A model generated the notes under the pieces. The model had not been told where the DNA came from. It ran no database searches and saw nothing but the letters and a program-made list of their open reading frames with translations. A DNA stretch of 63,694 nucleotides from NCBI GenBank assembly GCA_013289875.1, contig JABCZC010000026.1, positions 1 to 63,694 of the forward strand, read 5' to 3'. Of this stretch, positions 56,530 through 63,694 are shown in pieces. Both the position numbers and the translations under genes were made by a program. Numbering within the stretch: position 1 is the stretch's first letter; each line of letters opens with the position of its first letter. The stretch is from Acidobacteriota bacterium. Its GTDB lineage: Bacteria; Acidobacteriota; Terriglobia; Terriglobales; Acidobacteriaceae.

Positions 56530-59191
56530 CTACTCGATCCTCAACGCTACCATGGGATCAACGCGCATCGCCCGCCGCGCCGGGAAATAGCAGGCTGCGA
56601 CGGCCACCAGTGTCAGCAGAATCGCAACACCCGCAAAGGTCGCCGGATCAGTCGCGCTCACTCCGAAGAGCAGCCCGCTCATCACGTGCGTCAGGCTTAG
56701 CGCGCCCGCGAGACCCGCGGCAATGCCGATCAGCGCCAGCCCCATCCCCTGTCGCAACACAAGTGCCAGAATCCTCCTGCGCTGCGCGCCCAGCGCCATG
56801 CGGATGGCGATGTCCGAAGTCCCCTGTGTCACCAGGAACGACATCACGCCATAGATGCCAATCGCTGCCAGAATCATCGCGAAGCCGGCAAACGCGCCCA
56901 GCATCGTCATTGCAAACCTCTGCCGCGCGACCGAATCATGAACCCGCTGCTGCATCGTCGCGATCTCAAACACCGGCACATCCGCATCGATGCCGTGAAC
57001 CTGTTCGACAATCGAATTCGCCAGCGCCGCCGGATCGCCGGTTGTGTGCGCGACTACATACATCTGGCCATTCCCCCACGCGGCATAAGGAAAATACGTA
57101 ACCATCTTTGTATCAATATCCAGACCGTATTGCTTTACCACTCCCACTACGCCGGCGATCGTCTGCCACGGCTCCTTATCGCCCTGCCGGATGCGCTTGC
57201 CCACGGCGTCTCCCTTCGGCCAGAAGCGGTCAGCCATTTTCTGGTCGATCAGCACCACGGGCTGCGATTTATCCGTATCCGCTGACGTAAAGAAGCGGCC
57301 CTGAAGCAGCGGAATGCTCATCGTCCGGAAGTAGTCCAGCGTCGCCGAGCGCTTGTCCACCTGCAGTTCGGGAGCATCCTTCGGTGGCACGTATCCTTCG
57401 ATCTCCATGCCTCCCCATCCAATCGCCGGAGTGAGCGGAAGCACGGAAGCAGCGCCAAATCCGGTCACGCCCGGCAGGTTTCGCACCCGCTCGGCTAGCT
57501 CGTCGTAGAACTGAACCCTCTTCGGGCGCGAGTTGTACTTGGGAACGCCGGCAGCCACCTGCATGGAAATCACGCCTTCCGGATTGAATCCCGGCGGCAC
57601 GCTCAGCAGGCGCACAAAGCTGCGCACCAGCAGTCCCGCGCCTGCAAGCAGAGTCAGTGAAAGCGCCAGCTCCGCAATCACCAGCGCCCCCCGGAGTTTG
57701 TCGTGCTTCACATTTAGGCCTCCGCTGTGCGAGGTTCGTCCGCCCGCCTTGAGCGTCGTGTTCAGGTCCACGCGGGAGGCGCGCAGCGCTGGTGCCAGTC
57801 CGAAGATAATCCCCGTAAGCAGCGAAATTGCCAGCGTGAACGCCAACACGCGGAAGTCCATCCCGATCTCGTCCAGCCTCGGAATGTTTCCTGGATGAAT
57901 CTTCCGGACCACGTAAAGGCTCAGCGCCGACGCCCAGTCCCGCCACTCCGCCCATCAGGCTGAGCAGTACGCTCTCCGTCAGCAGCTGCATCACCAGCCG
58001 CCCTCGCCCCGCGCCCAGTGCGGTGCGCATAGCGATTTCCTTCTGCCGTCCAGTCGCGCACGCGAGCAGCAGGTTGGCCACGTTGGTGCAGGCGATCAGC
58101 AGCACTAGGGCCACTGCGCCGAGAAGAATCAGCACTGCGCCGCGCACATCGCCCACCACCTGCTCCATCAGCGGCACAACGCTGATGGTGAAGCTGCGGT
58201 CGCGATGCTTCTCCTCGCGCAGCCGCGCGGCAATAATGCTGATGTCCGCCTGCGCCTGCTGCATGGTCACGCCCGGCTTCAGCCGCGCCAGAAGGTTGTA
58301 GTTTTCGTCACCGTAATCCAGTTCCTTCTTCGCGTCCATCGGCAGCGGCATAAAAATCTCCGCCTTATCGATGCCGCCGATCACGGGTATCACTTCATGG
58401 CTCAGCTGGAACTCCTGAGGCAGGATGCCGACTACGGTACGCGGCTTTCCGTTGAGCGTAATGCTTCGCCCCAGCAGATTTGGGTCGCCGCCGAAGGCAC
58501 GCTTCCACAGTCCGTACGTCAGCACTACCGCATCCGGCTTGCCCGGCCGGTCTTCGTCCGGGGTAAAGATGCGGCCCAGCAGCGGCTTCACGCCGAGCAT
58601 GGGCAGCAGGCTCGAAGACGCCTCGATGCCATCCACCCGCATCGCCTTCGAAAGCCCGCTCAGCGTATAGCCTTCGCCGATCGCGATCGCCGTCTCCTCG
58701 AAGACGTGGTTCTGCGCCTTGATGTCGTGATACTGCCCCGGTGAGGGCCAGTCCTGCGGTATGCCGATCCCCGGCGAGCGCAGCCACAGAATCGCCAGCC
58801 GCTCCGGATGCGCATACGGCAGCGGCTTCAACAGCAGCGTGCTGGTCACGCTGAAGATCGCCGTGTTCGCGCCGATCCCGATCGCCAGCGACAGCACAAT
58901 CACAAACGTGAGCCCCGGATTCTTCATCAGCATGCGCAGACCGTAGCGCACATCCTGAGCCAGGTCCTCAAGCAACCTCGTGCCGCGCGCCTCGCGGCAC
59001 TGCTGCCGCACCTGTTCCGGCCCGCCCAGCACAATCCTTGCGCGCCGCATCGCCTCTTCCGCAGAGGCTCCTGCCTGCCGGTATTTCTCAGCCTCGCGAT
59101 CCACGTGATAGCGCAATTCCTCGTCCAGCTCGGTTTCCACCGCCTTGCGCTGGAAGAGTGCGCGGAGTCTATAGAGCAGATCGCTCAGCAT
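56530..59191 (-). pseudogene. ADOP-type permease broken by a frameshift (or assembly error)
   Basis: Start MLSDLLYRLRALFQRK at ATG 59191 with GGAGG six bases upstream. It has the N-terminal soluble part and the first half as usual, ending with GVAGLGVGAEP. At about 57927-57928 the reading must shift by one base to continue as LSLYVVRKIHPGN. Removing one C from the CC there restores a protein of about 887 residues. The second half contains LAFTLAISLLTG, GDAVGKRIRQGD and ALGAQRRRILALV, all intact, so the lesion is recent or an error. Overlaps the PadR stop region and is likely cotranscribed with it. Confidence 0.75.
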
Positions 59192-59202
59192 GTTCGCCTC
59201 CA

Positions 59203-59535
59203 TCAAGCCATATCGAGAACGTGGCCCACCGCTGCCGCCAGCTTGCGCCATGCCGCGGCTTCAACTTCTAGCTGCTTCTCACCCTGCCGGGTCAATTTGT
59301 AATATTTGGCGCTGCGATTATTCTCGCTGATCGCCCAGTTGGCCTTGATCCAGCCGCGCCGCTCCAGGCGATGCAGAGCCGGATAGAGCGAGCCCTGCTG
59401 CACCTGCAATGCCTCCCGTGAGACCTGCTGCAGCCGTTCCGAAAGCGCCCACCCGTGCAGCGACTCCAGCGCCAGCGCCTTCAAAATCAGAAGGTCCAGC
59501 GTCCCTTGAGGAAGTTCCAACCGTTCGTCAGCCAT
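59203..59535 (-). CDS. PadR-family transcriptional regulator (module 1)
   Basis: 110 residues. Winged helix of PadR: ELPQGTLDLLILKALALESLHGWAL, then [21 protein letters not shown], and a C-terminal dimer helix LEVEAAAWRKLAAAVG. Usually represses its own operon. Its stop overlaps the first possible start of the permease. A matched promoter/operator lies just upstream (59557-59597). Confidence 0.9.
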   Translation of the reverse strand: MADERLELPQGTLDLLILKALALESLHGWALSERLQQVSREALQVQQGSLYPALHRLERRGWIKANWAISENNRSAKYYKLTRQGEKQLEVEAAAWRKLAAAVGHVLDMA

Positions 59536-59556
59536 GTATCGAGGTATCCCCTGTTG

Positions 59557-59597
59557 CTTCTACACCAGAGAATATGGAAGTTGGTGTCGAAGTGCAA
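59557..59597 (-). promoter_or_regulatory. Promoter and operator of PadR-ADOP module 1
   Basis: On the minus strand TTGCAC (59592-59597), 17-bp spacer, TATTCT (59569-59574). Inverted arms CTTCTACACC (59557-59566) and GGTGTCGAAG (59583-59592) lie 26 bp apart centre to centre and overlap the -35 end and the start region. Same layout as in module 2. Confidence 0.65.
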
Positions 59598-59606
59598 GGG
59601 AAGGCG

Positions 59607-62270
59607 TTACTCAGCCCGCAAAGCGATCATAGGATCCGCTTTCGTAGCTTTCCGGGCCGGAATGTAGCAGGCGAGCACGGCGATGGCGATCACCATGAGT
59701 CCAACAGCGCCAAACGTGAGCGGATCGGCGGGGCTGACCTCATAGATGAGGTTCTTCAGCACGCGCGCCAGTGTGAGAGCGAGAAGCAGTCCGAGAACCG
59801 TTCCCGTCAGCACCAACCCTGCAGCCTGCGCGAGTACGAGACGGATTACGTCCAGCCGTTGCGCGCCCAGTGCCATGCGCAGTCCGAATTCCGGAGTGCG
59901 CTGGCTAACCGAATACGAGATCACTCCGTATGTACCGATCGCAGCCAGAAGAATGGCGAGGCCAGCGAACATCCCCACCAGAACAAATGCGAAGCGCGGG
60001 GTCGCGACGGATCCATAAACGATCTCGTCCATCCATGCGACGTCGGCCACCGCCAGAGCAGGATCCAGCCGCCTCACTTCATTCCTCACGGCCTCCGCCA
60101 GCGTCTGTGGATCTGCGGTAGAGCGAACCACCAGCGACATATCGGTTGAAGTAAATGGCTGCTGAAGATCGGCCCACCAGAACGCAGGCTCAGTGTCAGC
60201 GCTGCTGGGCTTGTCCTTCACGTCGCCTACCACGCCAACAATCCTGAACCAGTCTGTCTCCTTGGGATGGTCGTCCCACGTCACTCGTTTTCCCACCACA
60301 TCTTCGCCCGGCCAGTATTTCTGTGCCATCGCGTGGTTAATGATCACGACTCTCTGTGTACCGGGCTTGTCGCCCGCTGTAAAGAAGCGTCCGCGCAGCA
60401 GAGGAATGCCGAGCGCGCGAAAATAATCCGGCGTGGCAACGTGGTAACGCGCATGAAACTCGTCGTGCGGCGGAGCCTGCTTACCTTCGATATTGAGGCT
60501 GGTGTTGTCGTCGTAGCCCGTCCAGGGAAGATCGCTGCCCGCGCCGGCCGCCTCGACTCCGGGGATCGACGCGAGGTTGGTGGTCAGCGTGTCGTAGAAG
60601 CGTCCCACGACTGCTTCCGTCTTGTACTCGGCTCCGGGCAGCGACACGCTCGCCGTCAGAACGTGCTCCTCGCGAAAACCGGGATCTAGATGGATCAGGT
60701 TAAGCAGGCTGCGCAGCATCAGGCCTGCTCCAATCAGCAGCACGCACGCCAGGCTCACTTCCGATACCACCAGCGCATTGCGAAGACGGCTCAGCCGTCC
60801 GGTGCCGGTGGAAGTTCTGCCCCCTTCATGCAGCCCCTGCCTCGGATCGATTCGCGAGGCTTGAATTGCAGGAATCAATCCAAAGAGAATGCCGGTGGCG
60901 GCGCTGACCAGAAACGTAAATGCAAAGACCGGAGCGCTTACATGGATCTCATGCGCACGCGGAAAATCGGCAGGGAGCAGCGACACCAGGGCCTTCACGC
61001 CTCCTGCGGCCATCCCCAGACCGAGCGCGCCGCCCGCCAAAGCAATCAGCAGACTTTCCGTGAGTAGTTGGCGCACAAGCCGAGACCGGGACGCGCCTAA
61101 TGCCAGCCGCACGGCGATCTCGCGCTGTCGCGTTGCGGCTCTCGCCAGCAGCAGGTTTGCAGCATTGGCGCAGGCAATCAGCAACACGATGCCGACCGCA
61201 CCGAGCAGCACCAGAAGCATGCGCTGGCTGGATCCGACGACTTCGCGGTAGAGGGGAATGACCATCACCTGCCAGTCGGATTTGCCCTGGCCAAGATCGC
61301 GCGCAATCTGGGTCATGATGGCGCTGAGTTCTGACTGTGCCTGCTCGGCGGTGACGCCATCTTTCAGGCGTCCGATGCCTTCGATGTAGTGCGCCCCGCG
61401 GCGCGTTGGATCTCCCTCGAACGTGAACGGCCACCACAGATCGACATCCTCGCCGTACGCGAGTGAACGATATTCATTGCCGGGGTGCTCGGTTCCCGCA
61501 GGCATCACGCCCACGACCGTGAACGGCTGCGCGTTCAGGGTGATCTTGCGTCCGACGATGTCAGGCGCAGCGCCGAACTGCGAACGCCAGACCCGATCGC
61601 TGAGAATCACCTGCAGACCGTTGCCCGGAGTCTCCACCTTCACATCGAACTCGCGTCCCAGCTGCGGATGCAGGCCAAGGACGCGGAAAAATCCCGAGGT
61701 GATTCGGAATCCGTGCAGCCGCACCGGCTCAGTCGAGCCGCCCGAGAGCTGCATATCTCCACGGCTGAACGCGGCAAGGGAATCGAAAGACTTGCTGTGC
61801 GTCCGATAGTCGCGAAAGTCGAAGGGGTTCAGGGGAAACTTAGGATAGATGTTGCTTGTGAGGAAGACGCGGACGATCTTCTCTGGCTCCGGATAAGGAA
61901 GGGACTTGATCAGAACACTGGAGATAACGCTAAAGATGGCGCTGTTCGCGCCGATGCTCAGGGCCATCGTGAGGATGATGACCACCGCGAACGAAGGATT
62001 GCTCCACAGCTGCCGCTGCGCATAGCGAAGGTCCTGCACGCCTGTGTCGATCAGGCCCGTGCCGCGCGCTTCGCGGCAATCTTCCTTCACCTGCTCATCG
62101 CCGCCAAAGGCCAGCCGCGCACTTCGGCGGGCCTCCTCATCCGTCATGCCTTGCTTCTTGTACTTCTCGACTTCCCTGTCGAAATGAAAGCGGATTTCTT
62201 CGTTCAGCTCGGTTTCCACGACATTCCGGCGAAACAGCGCGCGCATGCGATACAGCAAATCGTTGAGCAT
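59607..62270 (-). CDS. ADOP-type MacB/FtsX permease, intact
   Basis: 887 residues from ATG 62270 (GAGG five bases upstream). N-terminal soluble segment (residues about 1-80, ELNEEIRFHFDREVEKYKKQG), then the two permease halves with IGANSAIFSVISSVLIKSLPYPEPE, ARAATRQREIAVRLALGASR and ALGAQRLDVIRLVL. There is no ATPase. Cotranscribed with a PadR regulator, which ends 8 bp upstream. Acidobacterial ADOP type; substrate unknown. Confidence 0.9.
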   Translation of the reverse strand: MLNDLLYRMRALFRRNVVETELNEEIRFHFDREVEKYKKQGMTDEEARRSARLAFGGDEQVKEDCREARGTGLIDTGVQDLRYAQRQLWSNPSFAVVIILTMALSIGANSAIFSVISSVLIKSLPYPEPEKIVRVFLTSNIYPKFPLNPFDFRDYRTHSKSFDSLAAFSRGDMQLSGGSTEPVRLHGFRITSGFFRVLGLHPQLGREFDVKVETPGNGLQVILSDRVWRSQFGAAPDIVGRKITLNAQPFTVVGVMPAGTEHPGNEYRSLAYGEDVDLWWPFTFEGDPTRRGAHYIEGIGRLKDGVTAEQAQSELSAIMTQIARDLGQGKSDWQVMVIPLYREVVGSSQRMLLVLLGAVGIVLLIACANAANLLLARAATRQREIAVRLALGASRSRLVRQLLTESLLIALAGGALGLGMAAGGVKALVSLLPADFPRAHEIHVSAPVFAFTFLVSAATGILFGLIPAIQASRIDPRQGLHEGGRTSTGTGRLSRLRNALVVSEVSLACVLLIGAGLMLRSLLNLIHLDPGFREEHVLTASVSLPGAEYKTEAVVGRFYDTLTTNLASIPGVEAAGAGSDLPWTGYDDNTSLNIEGKQAPPHDEFHARYHVATPDYFRALGIPLLRGRFFTAGDKPGTQRVVIINHAMAQKYWPGEDVVGKRVTWDDHPKETDWFRIVGVVGDVKDKPSSADTEPAFWWADLQQPFTSTDMSLVVRSTADPQTLAEAVRNEVRRLDPALAVADVAWMDEIVYGSVATPRFAFVLVGMFAGLAILLAAIGTYGVISYSVSQRTPEFGLRMALGAQRLDVIRLVLAQAAGLVLTGTVLGLLLALTLARVLKNLIYEVSPADPLTFGAVGLMVIAIAVLACYIPARKATKADPMIALRAE

Positions 62271-62277
62271 CCCAACC

Positions 62278-62610
62278 TCACACATTCTCTAAAATCTGGG
62301 CGACCGCCGCCGTGAGCTTTAGCCAGCTGTCCGTTTCGACTTCGAGCTGCTTCTGCCCGGCGCGCGTGAGCTCGTAATACTTCGCCCGGCGATTGTTGTC
62401 CGACGCGCCCCACCGCGCCTTGATCAACCCACGGCGCTCAAGGCGATGCAGCGCTGGATACAGCGATCCCTGCTGAATTCTGAGCACGTCGCTCGACACC
62501 TGCTGCACACGTTCGGAGATGGCCCAGCCGTGCTGTGGCCCTGCAGAGAGGGTTCTCAGAATAAGCAGGTCCACGGTGCCCTGCGGAAGATCGATCCGTT
62601 GAAGTTCCAA
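62278..62610 (-). CDS. PadR-family transcriptional regulator (module 2)
   Basis: 110 residues, the same size as the other PadR and closely similar ([46 protein letters not shown]). Regulates the ADOP gene downstream, most likely as an autorepressor that responds to an unknown ligand. Promoter and operator at 62626-62666. Confidence 0.92.
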   Translation of the reverse strand: MELQRIDLPQGTVDLLILRTLSAGPQHGWAISERVQQVSSDVLRIQQGSLYPALHRLERRGLIKARWGASDNNRRAKYYELTRAGQKQLEVETDSWLKLTAAVAQILENV

Positions 62611-62625
62611 AACTCTCCCCTTGTC

Positions 62626-62666
62626 CTTCTACAGGGAGTAATACCTTATCTCCTGTAGAAGTGCAA
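62626..62666 (-). promoter_or_regulatory. Promoter and operator of PadR-ADOP module 2
   Basis: On the minus strand TTGCAC (62661-62666), 17-bp spacer, TATTAC (62638-62643). Inverted arms CTTCTACAGG (62626-62635) and CCTGTAGAAG (62652-62661), a perfect 10-bp palindrome pair spaced 26 bp, bracket the -10 and touch the -35. Typical of PadR autoregulation. Confidence 0.7.
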
Positions 62667-62713
62667 GTGGGGCTTTGAGAATTTGGAGTGACTTGCCGGC
62701 TAAGGGGTGGGGC

Positions 62714-63694
62714 TTACTCCGACCCGCCTGTCGAGAACACCTGCTCGACGGCACGGTCGTGGACTCGATAAATCGCGAACTGCTGCTCCGTCTTTCCAGC
62801 CAGCTCGAAGATGAGCTCAGCGCGATTGTCGGCGTCGGTATCGACGGCATCCACCAGCTGCATCCGAGGAATTACATCCAGTTCACCCTCGCGCGTAACC
62901 TGCTTGAAGAGAATCTGCGGAACGCCGTTGAAATCCGGCTGAGCGATGATCGTCACATATTTCGCCTGATCGCCATCGCCACTCTTCGCTGAGAAAACGA
63001 GCGTCGCTCCGCCGCCGAACGAGAGCTCGTAGGCCTTGAATTGCTCGTCCGTTAAATCCGGCAAGACAGGCTTGGGCGCAGCTTTATGCGCAACATGAGT
63101 ATTTTCAGCTGTGGTTGTACTTTTCTTTGCGGGCGTCTTGGCCGGACCGATACTCTGACCCGAAACCGTCGACTTCAGCGCGTTGCCCGCAAGCATATTT
63201 TTTGCCACATCTTCCAGCGCCGCTTGCATCTTCTTCGCGTCTTCCGGATCGTTCCACGCATACACATACGAGTGCGGTTCGCGCGTCTTGATGTCCGAAA
63301 CCGCGGCGATCATCCTCAGGTTCTGCGGACTCCCCGTGAGCTTGGCGATCTCCACCGTCGACGGCTGATCGAGCGACTCCAGCTCCGCCGGTCGCCCATG
63401 CTGCAGCCGTGGCCTGTCCGGATCGACATTGGTCGTCGCCGAAACCGGAGCGCCATTGTCGTTGGGGTTCGTTGCGGCAGCCGGAGGCCGATGCAGCACG
63501 GGCCTGTCCGGATCGACGTCTGGAGCCGCACTTCCCGAACCCGAACCAGACCCCGAACCCGAACCAGACCCCGAACCTGACCCCGAACCTGACCCTGACC
63601 CCGAGCTGCTCGCGGTCGAATCTGTCCGCCGATGCAGCGTCGGCCGGTCCGGATCGTCCGCCGGAGCACCCCCCGAGGTATTTCCAGACCCGCT
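62714..63694 (-). CDS. Partial protein with Gly-Ser tract and DPDRP repeats, cut by the right edge
   Basis: Open to the window edge (5' part missing). The visible part has three copies of a DPDRP-x-L(H/Q) motif separated by Gly-Ser, alanine-rich and proline-rich linkers (a Gly-Ser run encoded at about 63540-63603). A globular C-terminal part follows, with DIKTREPHSYVYAW and then LSFGGGATLVFSAKSGDG. The N-terminus and any signal peptide lie outside. No family was recognised. Confidence 0.65.
   Translation of the reverse strand, partial: SGSGNTSGGAPADDPDRPTLHRRTDSTASSSGSGSGSGSGSGSGSGSGSGSGSGSAAPDVDPDRPVLHRPPAAATNPNDNGAPVSATTNVDPDRPRLQHGRPAELESLDQPSTVEIAKLTGSPQNLRMIAAVSDIKTREPHSYVYAWNDPEDAKKMQAALEDVAKNMLAGNALKSTVSGQSIGPAKTPAKKSTTTAENTHVAHKAAPKPVLPDLTDEQFKAYELSFGGGATLVFSAKSGDGDQAKYVTIIAQPDFNGVPQILFKQVTREGELDVIPRMQLVDAVDTDADNRAELIFELAGKTEQQFAIYRVHDRAVEQVFSTGGSE

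Noticed and set aside
57269..57912. Second reading frame antisense-like tail of the broken permease
   Set aside because: After about 57927 the first frame turns into Arg/Gly-rich nonsense while the other frame carries the permease signatures, so the tail is not a separate protein.
63540..63603. Tandem repeat as a non-coding satellite
   Set aside because: It is in frame with the edge gene and encodes a Gly-Ser linker.

Overview
The window looks like a chromosomal segment of an acidobacterium (Acidobacteriota, probably Terriglobia/Acidobacteriaceae). The indications are a high-GC coding style, three secreted proteins of the acidobacterial VWFA-related type, three large orphan MacB/FtsX-type permeases of the acidobacterial ADOP type (two paired with PadR regulators), and many small secreted or membrane proteins of unknown role. 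This assignment rests on recalled family traits, not on a search.

Layout. 1-3500: the 3' end of a 2-oxoacid dehydrogenase E2 gene, followed by an accessory patch. The patch holds a REP-like hairpin, an N-terminal remnant of a REP-associated tyrosine transposase (RAYT), a more AT-rich two-gene module (an unrecognised protein broken by a frameshift, then a PD-(D/E)xK nuclease-like protein), a small Cys/His protein and a 209-bp MITE-like element with 20-bp inverted ends. 3536-10854, minus strand: a tight run hisS-aspS-hutF-argE-like-purE-purK. 10929-19532: mostly single housekeeping and small genes (thpR, O-methyltransferase, deoxynucleoside kinase, polysaccharide deacetylase, hemL, DyP-type peroxidase with a small partner, gamma-carbonic anhydrase). 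19669-27851: hicAB, pheS-pheT (short PheT), a zapB-like/zapA pair, a 6S RNA candidate, lgt, a secreted esterase and an RluA-family pseudouridine synthase.

27861-42613: a histidine phosphatase, a TIR-TM-PASTA protein, a MacB-like permease, three VWFA-related proteins, ligA, two membrane proteins, a secreted GH172 (DUF2961) protein and a small secreted protein behind a consensus sigma-54 promoter. 42988-49574: a FHA-GAF-AAA+ sigma-54 activator divergent from that promoter, a VOC protein, a proline-rich secreted repeat protein, an operon mogA-DedA-esterase and a TonB-like protein. 49619-56525: REP-like hairpins around miaA, an MFS transporter, and a hydantoinase/oxoprolinase pair with a PNPOx-fold protein. 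56530-62610: two tandem PadR-ADOP modules with matching promoter/operator architecture; the downstream permease carries a frameshift. 62714 to the right edge: a partial low-complexity secreted-type protein.

The most promising points are the nuclease module beside mobile-element debris, the TIR-PASTA protein, the sigma-54 activator/promoter pair, the matched PadR operators and the REP/RAYT family. No tRNA, rRNA, CRISPR array or prophage was recognised. Two coding frames (near 1100 and near 57927) each carry what looks like a single-base insertion; they may be real lesions or assembly errors.
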